Below, one piece after another: positions 35,552-44,507 of a stretch of DNA of 64,000 bases (the stretch's first letter is position 1; each line of letters opens with the position of its first letter). The stretch covers positions 1 through 64,000 of the forward strand of contig JBBQUM010000022.1 in the NCBI GenBank assembly GCA_038212445.1, given 5' to 3'. The notes beneath the pieces are model-generated. The model was not told where the DNA came from and searched no databases. It was given only the letters and a program-made list of their open reading frames with translations. This DNA is from TMP-7 sp038212445 (lineage in GTDB: Bacteria; Acidobacteriota; Terriglobia; Bryobacterales; Bryobacteraceae). The position numbers were made by a program, and so were the translations under genes.

Positions 35552-36355
35552 GTGGACGACTACGACTACTACCGCTGGGGATTTCACGCGTATGTTCCGG
35601 CCGCTGAGCGTCGCCGGCGGGCGGCACTCGAAATGGAGCAGCGGCAGCGGCAGGGCCAGACCATCACCCCCGTTCAAATCGTAGGCCGTCTGATCGCGAA
35701 GACCTTTTGGGGACGGGCCTGGTGTGAGAATCTGGAGCGCTATAGCGACATCCGCAATCGCCTGGCGCGAGGACGAACCTACGTGCGGAACGGTTCGGTC
35801 GTCCATCTGGAGATCGAGCCCGGCTCGATCGAGGCATGCGTCAGCGGAAGTGAGCTCTACGAAGTCAAGTTGACGGTAGCGCCGCTTCCTCAGGCAATCT
35901 GGAAAGACATCTGCGAAGACTGCGCCGGATCGATTGACTCACTCGTGGAGTTGCTGCAGGGGCGATTCTCGAAAGGCGTGATGGAGCGCATTTGCCGGAT
36001 GAACGACGGGCTCTTCCCCGCTCCAGCTGAGATCAAGCTGTCGTGTAGTTGTCCTGACCGCGCCTACATGTGCAAGCATGTGGCGGCAGTGCTGTACGGA
36101 ATTGGATCGCGCTTTGACACGCAGCCGGAATTGATCTTCCGGCTGCGCGAAGTAGATGAAGCGGATCTGATCGCAAAGGTGAGTCATGGCGTCCCGCTCG
36201 AAAGAGAGGCTCTCACCTCGAGTAAGATTCTGGCCGGTGAGGATTTGGCGGAGATGTTCGGGCTGGACATGGCGGAGATCGTCGAGACCGTGAAGCCGGC
36301 CAGGACAGCACCCCGCAAGAAGGCAGCCAGGAAGAAGGCGCGTCGAAAGAGTTAG
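35552..36355 (+). CDS. SWIM zinc-finger protein
   Basis: A protein of 267 residues with a SWIM finger at Cys165, Cys167, Cys174 and His176 (CSCPDRAYMCKH). SWIM domains bind DNA or protein and often accompany SNF2 helicases; this gene starts 3 bp after the helicase stop. The C-terminal 25 residues are strongly basic (RKKAARKKARRKS), which favours nucleic-acid binding. The N-terminus begins DDYDYYRWGFHAYVP, and the segment GRAWCENLERYSDIRNRLARG is conserved-looking. Confidence 0.92.
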   Translation: MDDYDYYRWGFHAYVPAAERRRRAALEMEQRQRQGQTITPVQIVGRLIAKTFWGRAWCENLERYSDIRNRLARGRTYVRNGSVVHLEIEPGSIEACVSGSELYEVKLTVAPLPQAIWKDICEDCAGSIDSLVELLQGRFSKGVMERICRMNDGLFPAPAEIKLSCSCPDRAYMCKHVAAVLYGIGSRFDTQPELIFRLREVDEADLIAKVSHGVPLEREALTSSKILAGEDLAEMFGLDMAEIVETVKPARTAPRKKAARKKARRKS

Positions 36356-36382
36356 TGCTCGATCCGGATAAGATCAGTAGTC

Positions 36383-37960
36383 ATGAGATATGCCGTAGCC
36401 GGATTTCTGCTTTCTACGATTCTCGCAACCGCTCAGGACGCGATGATTCGCATCGATGCGACTGCGCCGGTTGGGCCCATGCGTCCCATCTGGGCTTACT
36501 TCGGCTACGACGAGCCCAACTACACCTACATGAAGAACGGCCGCAAACTGATCGGCGAGCTTGCGGATCTGAGTCCCGGGACGGTCCATATTCGCGCTCA
36601 CAACCTGCTCACCACCGGCGATGGCGCACCAGCGTTGAAGTGGGGTTCGACGAATGCCTACACGGAGGACGCCGCCGGTAAGCCGGTTTACGATTGGACC
36701 ATCGTAGACCGCATCTTCGACACGTACCTAGGTGTCCATGCGAAGCCGTTCGTTGAACTCGGGTTCATGCCGGAGGCGATGTCCGTGAAACCTCAGCCAT
36801 ACCGTCACACCTGGCCGAACGGAGGTATTGATACCGGCTGGGCGTACCCTCCGAAAGACTACTCGAAATGGGCCGAACTCATCCGCCAACTGGCTCTCCA
36901 CGCCAAGCAGAAATACGGGCAGGCAGAAGCCGAGAGTTGGTATTGGGAGGTTTGGAACGAGCCGGACATTATGTATTGGCATGGCACCGCTGAGGAGTAC
37001 AACCGCCTCTACGAAACGGCGGTGCGAGCCGTGAAGAGTGTCCTGCCGCGTGCGCGTACCGGCGGTCCTGCGACCACGGGCCCCGCATCGACCAAGGCCG
37101 CCGCATTTCTGCGCCAGTTCCTCGAATTCTGCGATCGCACCAACGTGCCGCTCGACTTTGTCAGCTATCACGCCAAAGGCTCGCCGAGAGTGGTGGACGG
37201 GCACGTTCGCATGAATCTCGCCAAGGAAATGCAGGACGTGGAGCGTGGCATTGAAGTGATGTCGGCGTTTCCGCGATTCCAGAAGCTTCCCATCATCCTC
37301 AGTGAGGCCGACCCGGAGGGCTGCGCTGCCTGCTCGGTACGCACCTACCCGCAGAATGGCTATCGCAACGGTCCGCTGTATGCCGCCTACACGGCGGCGG
37401 CGCTCGGCCGCATTTTCCAAATCGCCGACCAACGTCAAGCCAACATCGAAGGGATACTCACTTGGGCGTTTGAGTTCGAGGACCAGCCTTGGTTTGACGG
37501 TTTCCGCACCCTGGCGACTAACGGCGTGGACAAGCCGGTACTGAACGTATTTCGCATGGCTGGCCTGATGCGTGGCGATCGGGTGAGAGTCACCGTCGCA
37601 AGCACCGGTCGTGGAGCGATCGACGCGCTGGCTGCGAAATCCGGCGACCGCGTGACCGTGATGCTGTGGAATTACGATGACGACGACCTTCCGGCTCCAG
37701 ACGGCAAGGCGACTCTGACAGTGGCGAATCTCTCTCCAGGACGGCACTTGCTGCGGCACTATCGCATTGATGCCTCCCACAGCAATTCCTATAGCCTCTG
37801 GAAGAGCATGGGATCGCCGCAATCACCGTCGGCGGAGCAGTACTCCCAGTTGGAAGCCGCTGGTCAATTGCAGCTTCTCGAGTCGCCGCGCTGGATTGAC
37901 TCGGGACATATTGAGATCATTCTGCCCCGCCACGCCGTTTCTTTTTTGGAGATTGAATAG
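36383..37960 (+). CDS. Secreted GH39-like glycoside hydrolase
   Basis: A protein of 525 residues with a signal peptide (MRYAVAGFLLSTILATAQ) and a (beta/alpha)8 barrel. The acid/base is probably Glu193 in WEVWNEPDIMYW, and the nucleophile Glu308 in ILSEADPEG, both as in GH39 beta-xylosidases and the wider clan GH-A. A small beta-domain follows, ending EIILPRHAVSFLEIE. It probably trims xylose or related sugars from plant glycans. It is co-directional with the SWIM gene, with 27 bp between them. Confidence 0.85.
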   Translation: MRYAVAGFLLSTILATAQDAMIRIDATAPVGPMRPIWAYFGYDEPNYTYMKNGRKLIGELADLSPGTVHIRAHNLLTTGDGAPALKWGSTNAYTEDAAGKPVYDWTIVDRIFDTYLGVHAKPFVELGFMPEAMSVKPQPYRHTWPNGGIDTGWAYPPKDYSKWAELIRQLALHAKQKYGQAEAESWYWEVWNEPDIMYWHGTAEEYNRLYETAVRAVKSVLPRARTGGPATTGPASTKAAAFLRQFLEFCDRTNVPLDFVSYHAKGSPRVVDGHVRMNLAKEMQDVERGIEVMSAFPRFQKLPIILSEADPEGCAACSVRTYPQNGYRNGPLYAAYTAAALGRIFQIADQRQANIEGILTWAFEFEDQPWFDGFRTLATNGVDKPVLNVFRMAGLMRGDRVRVTVASTGRGAIDALAAKSGDRVTVMLWNYDDDDLPAPDGKATLTVANLSPGRHLLRHYRIDASHSNSYSLWKSMGSPQSPSAEQYSQLEAAGQLQLLESPRWIDSGHIEIILPRHAVSFLEIE

Positions 37961-37994
37961 GTCCGGCGCTTGCGTCAACGAGTTACTGAGAAAC

Positions 37995-38762
37995 ATGAAG
38001 ATTGCGACTTACAACGTGAACTCCATCCGGCAACGGCTTCCGATCGTGCTGGACTGGATGGCGCAGCACCAACCCGATGTGATGTGTCTGCAGGAGACCA
38101 AGGTCAGGGATGAGGATTTCCCTGCCGATGCGTTTCGGGGCGCCGGATACCACCCTTCTTTCCGCGGCATGAAGGCGTATAACGGAGTGGCCACGCTGAC
38201 CCGCGTGAAGCCGGAAAAGGTTATCCATGGGCTACATGAAGGACCCGATAACGAGGACTTTCGGATTATTCAGACAGTAGTTGGCGGCATCCCCGTGATC
38301 AACACGTACGTGCCACAGGGATCCACGATCACCTCGGAGAAGTATGCGTTCAAGCTCGAGTGGTTCCGGCGTCTACGTGAGTATTTCGAGACGTCGCTGA
38401 ACCCCGAGTCCCCAGCCATCTGGGTCGGCGATTTAAACGTCGCGCCTGAACCGATCGACGTCTATCATCCGGACAAGCGAGTGAACGACGTTGATTTTCA
38501 CATTGATGCGCGGAATGCTTTTAAGGCGACAGCCGCATGGGGCTTTGTCGACGTGTTTCGCAAGCTGCATCCGGATGTTGTTCAGTACACCTACTGGGAC
38601 TACTTCCGGAACGCCTTGCAGCGGAACTTCGGCTGGAGGATCGACCACATCCTGGCGACCGCCCCGCTAGCTGACCGCTGCATCGCCGCCGAGGTGGACA
38701 TGGCTCCCCGGCAGGGGAGTGGAACGTCGGATCACACGATCGTTTGGGCGGAGTTCGAATAG
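37995..38762 (+). CDS. xthA: Exodeoxyribonuclease III
   Basis: A protein of 255 residues of the ExoIII/AP-endonuclease family, which cuts DNA at abasic sites in base-excision repair. The metal Glu is in CLQETKVRDEDFP, the N-terminus ATYNVNSIRQRLP is typical, VGDLNVAPEPIDVYHP holds the Asp-Asn pair, and the terminal SDHTIVWAEFE has the catalytic Asp-His. ATG at 37995 matches the family start. It follows the GH39-like gene by 34 bp. Confidence 0.94.
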   Translation: MKIATYNVNSIRQRLPIVLDWMAQHQPDVMCLQETKVRDEDFPADAFRGAGYHPSFRGMKAYNGVATLTRVKPEKVIHGLHEGPDNEDFRIIQTVVGGIPVINTYVPQGSTITSEKYAFKLEWFRRLREYFETSLNPESPAIWVGDLNVAPEPIDVYHPDKRVNDVDFHIDARNAFKATAAWGFVDVFRKLHPDVVQYTYWDYFRNALQRNFGWRIDHILATAPLADRCIAAEVDMAPRQGSGTSDHTIVWAEFE

Positions 38763-38790
38763 CCCTATGGGGTTCGTGCTAAGTTCGGGC

Positions 38791-38979
38791 ATGGCTGAAG
38801 AATCCGGGAATGAACAATCGACCCTCGATAAATACGTCGCCAGTCTAAAAGCGAAGATTCCGGCCATGGAACACGGAGCGCTTGATTCACGGCTCGAAGA
38901 GCTCCTGAACGATTCCAGCGCCGACGAGAACGACGTGATTTCGATACTCCACCAGGAGTACGATCCGCCCAGGCGATGA
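38791..38979 (+). CDS. Short hypothetical protein
   Basis: A protein of 62 residues from ATG 38791 (or an in-frame ATG at 38767). It is acidic, with a helical look (TLDKYVASLKAKIPAMEHGA and LEELLNDSSADENDVISIL), and has no membrane segment. I recognise no family. It follows exonuclease III in the same direction and might be co-transcribed. Confidence 0.45.
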   Translation: MAEESGNEQSTLDKYVASLKAKIPAMEHGALDSRLEELLNDSSADENDVISILHQEYDPPRR

Positions 38980-39249
38980 TTACGGCAGCGCCCTTCCCAG
39001 TACCGGCGAGTATTGCGGAAACCATTAAGTCACAGGCATCGCGACAATCTCTCGCCAACGATATTTCCGGGGCGCCATCAAGTACATAAGGTCTAACCCG
39101 ATTACTCAGTCCGAACTCACCACGCAGAACGGGCAATTGTGATGTAGGGGCGGACCCTTACTAATAAATGTCGGGTCCCTGACCATGCAGAGTGTCACCG
39201 CGCATCTCACCAGGACCTTTCACCCAGGCACCTACTTTCTAACGATCGT

Positions 39250-40100
39250 CGGGGTTCCGACATCTGCCAAACCTGAACAGGGCTGGTCCACCGGCGTCCA
39301 CCGCAGTGACAACGGGAGGACATGCCATACTCACCTTCACCGGCGAGGTCATCTCTCCACTTGTCGCCTCAAAATCCTTCGGCGTAACCACCATGGCACT
39401 AGGCGGTACCACTTCGCTCAACCTTCAAGCACCAATCCCGGCGCTCCCACTCTCACCGGCGTGGGATTCACCGATAACCTCCCTAGCGGCCTCGTCATTA
39501 CATCTGCCGCAAGTTCCGTTGGGTGTAGCAGAGGACTCATATTGCCGGGGTCGGTAGCGGAACGATTGCCCTCAGCGGTGTAACGCTGACCAGTGGTGTG
39601 ACGTGCTCGATTTCATTAAACGTCGGCAGCACAACCGTTGGCGTTAAAATCAACTCCTTTCAGCCCGTATCCACTACTGCAGGCGCCGGTGATCCCGCGA
39701 GCGCTACCCTCACCCTGTTTGCGCCGCCTTCTATCCTTAAGGGATTTGGGGCCGCGACGATCCCTCTCAACGGCACAACAGGGCTGACTTTCACGATTAG
39801 CAACCCGAACACAGGTTCGGCTACCCTCGCCGCCGTCGAGGTTAACACGGTGCAAGCAACCTCCACCAATGGCGGTACGCGCGCAACGGCGCAAGCCACC
39901 CTGACGGTCGCGGGTCCTCCTCAAATTACGAACCGGGTACGTTGGTATGGGGATCAACGTCGCACGGTTTTTCAGCGACGTCGGTCACTGAGACGCCATT
40001 CACCGTCTCAACCTTGAGCGCACAAGAGCTGAACCGGCTCACGTCGCTCTGCGGCTTCATCCGGGCCAATGGCAGCGGGTCGGGATCTGCCATTGGCGGG
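39250..40100 (+). pseudogene. Debris of a DUF11-repeat surface protein
   Basis: Pieces of a cell-surface protein with repeated DUF11 domains lie in three different frames. Around 39370-39420 the frame gives ASKSFGVTTMALGGTTSLN. Around 39430-39500 another frame gives NPGAPTLTGVGFTDNLPSGL. From 39541 a third frame gives AGVGSGTIALSGVTLTSGVT, and then the second repeat begins APPSILKGFGAATIPLNGTT. From 39942 a further frame ends near LSAQELNRLTSLCGFIRANG. No signal peptide or complete frame is left. The debris abuts rsmG, whose start lies at its end. Confidence 0.78.
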
Positions 40101-40116
40101 AGTGACATCATGGAGT

Positions 40117-40809
40117 GTGACTTTCACCGACGAACTGCTGAGCGTGCTTCCAACCGGCATTCCGGGGTACGCGGAACTGGTGACGAAGTGCGCACGCCAT
40201 CTGCAGCGGATCGTCGAGGCGAACGAGAACTTCAACCTTACACGCATCACCTCTCCGCGAGAGGCGGTGATCAAGCATGTGCTTGACTCAGTGCTGCCGT
40301 GGAGGTTGTTCACTGGCGCGACTCACGTGCTGGATGCAGGCACCGGAGCCGGTTTTCCCGGTATTCCGCTCGCGATCGTATTGCCGGACACTCAGTTCAT
40401 CCTCTCGGAGTCTGTAGGCAAGAAAGCCCGTTTCGTCGAAGCCATGGTAGCCGAACTCGGTCTTTCGAACGTCACCGTGGAAGCGGCTCGCGCCGAGGAA
40501 ATGTTGGAGGACATGCCTGTGCCACCGGGCAGCAATCTAATCCTCACCGGGCGGGCCGTTGCACCGGTGGCCAAGGCCGCGGAGCTATTCGGCCGCGGTC
40601 TGCGGCGAAAGAGCGCTCGGGCGCTCTTCTATAAGGGACCGGCGGTAGTCGACGAACTCGGAGAAGCGGATCCCATTCTGAAGCGTCACAAACTCCGCTG
40701 TACGGTGCTTGAGAGCTATCAACTGCCGGATCAACTGGGTCAGCGAACGATGCTTGAGATGTCACCGGATGTTGATAGTGGAGGGTGGTCCACCGAGGGT
40801 GCGTCCTAG
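40117..40809 (+). CDS. rsmG: 16S rRNA (guanine-N7)-methyltransferase RsmG
   Basis: A protein of 230 residues that methylates G527 of 16S rRNA. The family motifs are present: NENFNLTRITSPREAVIKHVLDS at the N-terminal region and the S-adenosylmethionine site VLDAGTGAGFPGIPLAIV. GTG at 40117 is preferred because VTFTDELLSVLPTGIP matches the family N-terminus; a GTG at 40102 is also open. The parA/parB and mnmG neighbours usual for rsmG are absent, and DUF11 debris lies directly upstream. Its end overlaps the convergent GT2 gene by 4 bp. Confidence 0.9.
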   Translation: MTFTDELLSVLPTGIPGYAELVTKCARHLQRIVEANENFNLTRITSPREAVIKHVLDSVLPWRLFTGATHVLDAGTGAGFPGIPLAIVLPDTQFILSESVGKKARFVEAMVAELGLSNVTVEAARAEEMLEDMPVPPGSNLILTGRAVAPVAKAAELFGRGLRRKSARALFYKGPAVVDELGEADPILKRHKLRCTVLESYQLPDQLGQRTMLEMSPDVDSGGWSTEGAS

Positions 40810-41981
40810 TCGCCGGAGTCGGCGGCGGAGCGGGCCAGGGGGCGCTCCAGGGCTCGGGAAGCGTCCAGGGCTACGTTCGTGACCTTCCATAGGGAGCGGG
40901 GGTCGACGAAGAAGACGCGGGGGGCGATGAGGGTGGCCAACATCATGGTATTGAAGGTCCTCGACAGCGACGTGATGCGCTTGAGTGGGAACGTACGGGA
41001 GAAGTAAGGGTCGATGAGGGCCAATGCGTAGAAGGCGGCCTGGGCGAGCAGGACGGGCACGCGGATGCCGTCCGGCAGGGTGAGGCTGGAGGCGGCGATC
41101 CCGATCATGACAAAGGGCATGAGCAGGCGTCCGAGTTTATAGGACACGTAGTGGAGCCACATGCGATTCGAGAGTCCTAGCAGCTGGGGGAAGTGGGTGA
41201 GAAGCTGCCAGTTGCCGGCGAGGGTACGGACCTTGCGGTGGAACTCAACCGAGCGGCAGGTAGGGACGTCGTAGGCTTTGGCGGCGGGCTCGACGATGGA
41301 GCGGAAGCCCTGGAAGAAGGCGCCGAGGGGGAGGGCCATGTCGTCGAGGAGGATGTCCTCTGGCAGGGGTCGAGCTAAGTCCTTGCGAATTGCGTAGATA
41401 GGGCCGGTGGCGCCAAAGATGGAGTCCATGCGGCTGAGGTGGTCACGAATCCAGGTCTCATAGCGCCAGTAGAGACCGACATCCGACTCTGAATGGGTTT
41501 TGCCCTGGCGGATGATGAGGTGGCCGCTGGCGACGCCGACCTTGGGATCGGCAAAACAGTTGACGAGTTTACGAACGCAATCGTGGGCGAGTTCCTGGCG
41601 AACGTCAGTAAGGACCAGGATTTCCCCGGTAGCCTCAGGGATGGCTGCGTTGAGGGCGGCGGGTTTACCCCCGCGCGGGACGGTGATGAGCTTGATGCCC
41701 AGAGGAGCGAGCCGGCTCACATATTCATTGGTCGAGTCAGTAGAGCCGTCGGAGACGACGATGATCTCGAGGAGAGACTGGGGGTAATCGAGGGCGAGGA
41801 TTGAATTCAGCTTCTCCTTTATGAAACCGGCGCCATTGAAAACGGGAATGATAACGGTTACAGATTTAAGAATTGGCCGTTTTTCCACAACTTGCTCACG
41901 CCGTGAAAGATAGGCGAGCAGAAGAGGGTACCCGAAGACGACGTAGAAGGCGACAAAAAGTAAGAAGGCGAAGAGTAACAC
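40806..41981 (-). CDS. Membrane glycosyltransferase family 2
   Basis: A processive-type GT2 of 391 residues. The N-terminus is a membrane helix (LLFAFLLFVAFYVVFGYPLL). The GT-A core carries VTVIIPVFNGAGFIKEKLNS, the nucleotide Asp in VVSDGSTDSTNEYV, the metal Asp in EILVLTDVRQEL and the acceptor motif LLDDMALPLGAF. The RKVRTLAGNWQLL motif is followed by two or three C-terminal helices. It is likely to build or extend a surface polysaccharide. It faces the same direction as the distant EPS locus but is separated from it by other genes. Confidence 0.9.
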   Translation of the reverse strand: MLLFAFLLFVAFYVVFGYPLLLAYLSRREQVVEKRPILKSVTVIIPVFNGAGFIKEKLNSILALDYPQSLLEIIVVSDGSTDSTNEYVSRLAPLGIKLITVPRGGKPAALNAAIPEATGEILVLTDVRQELAHDCVRKLVNCFADPKVGVASGHLIIRQGKTHSESDVGLYWRYETWIRDHLSRMDSIFGATGPIYAIRKDLARPLPEDILLDDMALPLGAFFQGFRSIVEPAAKAYDVPTCRSVEFHRKVRTLAGNWQLLTHFPQLLGLSNRMWLHYVSYKLGRLLMPFVMIGIAASSLTLPDGIRVPVLLAQAAFYALALIDPYFSRTFPLKRITSLSRTFNTMMLATLIAPRVFFVDPRSLWKVTNVALDASRALERPLARSAADSGD

Positions 41982-42240
41982 GAGAACCCTTCCTTAAGCA
42001 AAGACAACCGTTTAGGTTCAAGAAGTCGGCTATCTCCGGCAATTAAGGCCTCCGCCCTAGAATAAACCCGAAAACACCCGTTTATCGATTGACTGACCCT
42101 ACGATAACGGCGTCTTGCTTAAGGTGCAAGTACCGTTTTCGAACCCATCAGTCCTAGCGGTACTGCCCGCAAATGAGTAAATGGATAAGTAATAGTAATT
42201 TTAATCACTTAGGTGCCTAAAACGTATGACATTTTGGGGA
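41982..42240. other. Gap upstream of GT2
   Basis: About 260 AT-richer bp between the GT2 start and the 'NSLRHG' gene stop, with no gene. Two copies of CCGTTTA lie at 42008-42014 and 42078-42084, and a short CTTGC/GCAAG hairpin lies near 42113-42129. Because the GT2 is transcribed leftwards, this DNA holds its promoter. I do not recognise a known riboswitch. Confidence 0.45.
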
Positions 42241-42834
42241 TTAAGTACCACTCGGAGGGTGTTCGGAAGTGGGATTAGGTTCGTCTGGCAATTCTAATTT
42301 GAAAGGCTCAATTTCATCCTCCCAGGTGGCGCTGGCGAGGCTGATCATTGTGTCGCAGAATTCAATTGTCTCGGGGCGGCTGGCCTGGCGGAGGAGTAGG
42401 TTTTTGAGGGCCTGTTGGAACTGGCGTTCGAAGCGGGCTTCGTAGCGCAGGATGAGGTCGAGTGAGCGGCTGGAGTCGCTGAGGTTTTTGAAAGCGATGG
42501 CGGCGCGGACGGGGGCGGGGCCGGGGAGCCGGGCCATTTCGCGGTCGAAGCCGGACTTCTCGATCCCCCAGACGCGCATTTGGCGCCAGCGGGCGACGGC
42601 CATGGATTCGACGAGGCTGGTCTCGGACTCGGTGACGGGGTTGTACTCGTCGACGAGAGCCTGGAGGAGGGTGATGAACCGATCCTTGGACTCGCCTGTG
42701 AGCACGACGGTCTGGGCGAGCATACCGTGGCGGAGGCTATTGGTAGCAGAAGCCTGTTTGCCGGCGTCGGTAGTGGGTCCGTGGGAGAGTTTGCCGTTCT
42801 CGCGGGACGATTGAATTCTTCTTAAGGTACTCAT
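42241..42834 (-). CDS. 'NSLRHG' family protein, possible terminase-small-like partner
   Basis: A soluble protein of 197 residues with the motif ATNSLRHGMLAQTVVLTGES near the start and a charged helical body (VESMAVARWRQMRVWGIEKS, LILRYEARFERQFQQALKNL). Similar proteins are numerous in Acidobacteria and look like phage terminase small subunits or their descendants. The link to the solitary terminase ATPase 1.7 kb away is an inference from position and family. The C-terminus is Pro-rich (LPDEPNPTSEHPPSG). Confidence 0.65.
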   Translation of the reverse strand: MSTLRRIQSSRENGKLSHGPTTDAGKQASATNSLRHGMLAQTVVLTGESKDRFITLLQALVDEYNPVTESETSLVESMAVARWRQMRVWGIEKSGFDREMARLPGPAPVRAAIAFKNLSDSSRSLDLILRYEARFERQFQQALKNLLLRQASRPETIEFCDTMISLASATWEDEIEPFKLELPDEPNPTSEHPPSGT

Positions 42835-42937
42835 ACTGAGCCCAGTTTCCGCGCGAGGTCAATTTTTGGAGGGGGTTAGAAACGGTGAAGTTATTGATTG
42901 GATGGGGAATATATCGTTAGCGAGATTTAAAACAAAG

Positions 42938-42971
42938 ATCCCCGGCGAGGTTGAGACCGTTGGCCGGGGAT
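42938..42971 (-). terminator. Terminator of the exported-protein gene
   Basis: The 9-bp arms ATCCCCGGC and GCCGGGGAT form a strong hairpin. Read leftwards it is followed by a T-rich run (TTTGTTTTAAATC). It ends the gene that stops at 42997. Confidence 0.75.
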
Positions 42972-42996
42972 GATGTTCTGGGGATTTTCGCGAACT

Positions 42997-44211
42997 TTAT
43001 TGATTCACGGCACCTGTCGAAGTGGCGTAGAGGGTGGCGCCGTCGCTGACGAATTGTTGGGCGGAGCAGGAGTTGGGGGTTGAGCCGATGGTCATGCCAC
43101 CCCGGACGTTGGGCGGCCAGGTAAAGGAGCGGCTGCCGGTCTGATCCTGGCAGATCAGGAATGTATAGACGGCGCCGTCGTCGAAGCCGGCGAGCGTGGA
43201 GGACGAGACGTCACCGGTAAGGGTAAGGCTGACGGTTTGGTTGAACGAGAAATCGAAGGCTGGGGTGGCGGAGTAGGTAGTAACTGTCCGGGCGGGTGCT
43301 CCCTTGGCTTGGCCGGAGTCCTTCGAGACCATCAAGGAAGAGCTATCGACGGCTTCAAGGTCGTTACCGGTGACCTTCCTAATGCTGGTTATGGTGTCCA
43401 TGTTCCAGCGCGGATCCGGAGCGCCGGAAATGAACCACGAAGAGCCGTTGTCGGCGAGCAGCAGACCATACTTCTTCAAGGCGACGAGGACGACCTGGGC
43501 ATCCGGCGGAAAGCCAGAGATATCGTAGCCGGCTTTGAGGCGGAAGCGCTGCCCCATGGGCGGGTAGGACGGATCCGTCTTGCTTGACGCATCATGGCGA
43601 GCGGGCCATACGTGGGCTTTCCTAGTGCTGGGAACAGTCAGGCGGAGGGCATGATTGATGGCACCGGAGGCGACTTCATCGTAGCGGAGGAGTCCGGGGA
43701 GGATGGGAAGGCCTGCGGCGTCAGTGGAAGTCCAGGTATCGGGGCGGAGGGCGTTGGACTTGAGATCGAAGACGGCGCCAGAGCCACCTTTCCAAGAGCC
43801 ATCGGGCTGTTTTGCCGCTGCGTAGACTTCATACAGCTTACAGGTGCCCTGTTGAAGCACGAGTACATGGGCGTCGCCGACTCCTGCGCCTTCGATGGGT
43901 GCGGAGGGGGGAATGGGATAGGGTCCGGAATCGGACTCATCGGCATAAGTGAAGGTGACGGGGACCAGGGGCTGATCGGGCGGCACGATGACGTAAGGGA
44001 TGCCGAATTCGGCAGTACCGAGGTCGGCATGCAAGGCCCGGGTGGGGCCGTTGTTGTTGATGAAGGCTTGGGAATTCGGGGCAACGGGAAGTTTGTCGAT
44101 GGGGATATTCCAGACGTTATTTGTTGGGAAGACTGGGCAGTCTCCGATGCGGGGCTGGGCGGCGGCAGCGGTGAGCAGGAATAAGAATACCGGGGCGGAT
44201 CGATAATTCAT
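42997..44211 (-). CDS. Exported protein, 'FPxxNxWN' family, paralogue A
   Basis: A protein of 404 residues with a signal peptide (MNYRSAPVFLFLLTAAAAQ). The mature part shares most of its length with the protein at 51754-52719: CPVFPTNNVWN, YPIPPSAPIEG, GSGAVFDLKSN, HVWPARHDAS and YPPMGQRFRLKAGYDI. I do not recognise the family. The last 100 or so residues (starting near GAPARTVTTYSATPAFDFS) are absent from the paralogue and look like a beta-rich add-on. Conserved His/Trp/Asp clusters (VWPARHD) suggest an enzyme or a sugar-binding protein. Confidence 0.8.
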   Translation of the reverse strand: MNYRSAPVFLFLLTAAAAQPRIGDCPVFPTNNVWNIPIDKLPVAPNSQAFINNNGPTRALHADLGTAEFGIPYVIVPPDQPLVPVTFTYADESDSGPYPIPPSAPIEGAGVGDAHVLVLQQGTCKLYEVYAAAKQPDGSWKGGSGAVFDLKSNALRPDTWTSTDAAGLPILPGLLRYDEVASGAINHALRLTVPSTRKAHVWPARHDASSKTDPSYPPMGQRFRLKAGYDISGFPPDAQVVLVALKKYGLLLADNGSSWFISGAPDPRWNMDTITSIRKVTGNDLEAVDSSSLMVSKDSGQAKGAPARTVTTYSATPAFDFSFNQTVSLTLTGDVSSSTLAGFDDGAVYTFLICQDQTGSRSFTWPPNVRGGMTIGSTPNSCSAQQFVSDGATLYATSTGAVNQ

Positions 44212-44260
44212 TACTGGGTTAAATCTAGCACTTAAGGGGGCTGGTGGCTAGGGGCTTGTG

Positions 44261-44377
44261 CAGGCTGGAAAAGCAGGACAGACAGCCCTTTTCGCCATCG
44301 GTAAATCTTTTATTTCCAGGAGGATACAGCGCTAAAACGGTGTCAGTCCCTGGCTTTTCCGAGTTGGGCTTTGCGGG
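44261..44377 (+). repeat. Dispersed short element, copy 2
   Basis: About 117 bp matching the element at 13107-13215, with the same ends CAGGCTGGAAAAGCAGGACA and AAAACGGTGTCAGTCCCTGG followed by CTTTTCCGA. The centre (ATCGGTAAATCTTTTATTTC) differs in sequence and length from copy 1. It sits between the divergent starts of paralogue A and the terminase-like gene. Confidence 0.8.
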
Positions 44378-44507
44378 GATCATAGGTGGGGTCAGTTTAT
44401 TTTTCTTGGATTTAACGTGTCGGGAATCAGAGGGTTCGGCGGCGTGGTGGGAATTTGGAGTGGTCGTTGGGTCCTCCTTTTTGGCCTTCGGCTGGTAGAT
44501 AGGTGGT

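Noticed and set aside
36374..37822. Long minus-strand frames opposite the GH39-like gene
   Set aside because: The plus strand encodes a complete signal peptide and both catalytic Glu motifs; the opposite frames are shadows.
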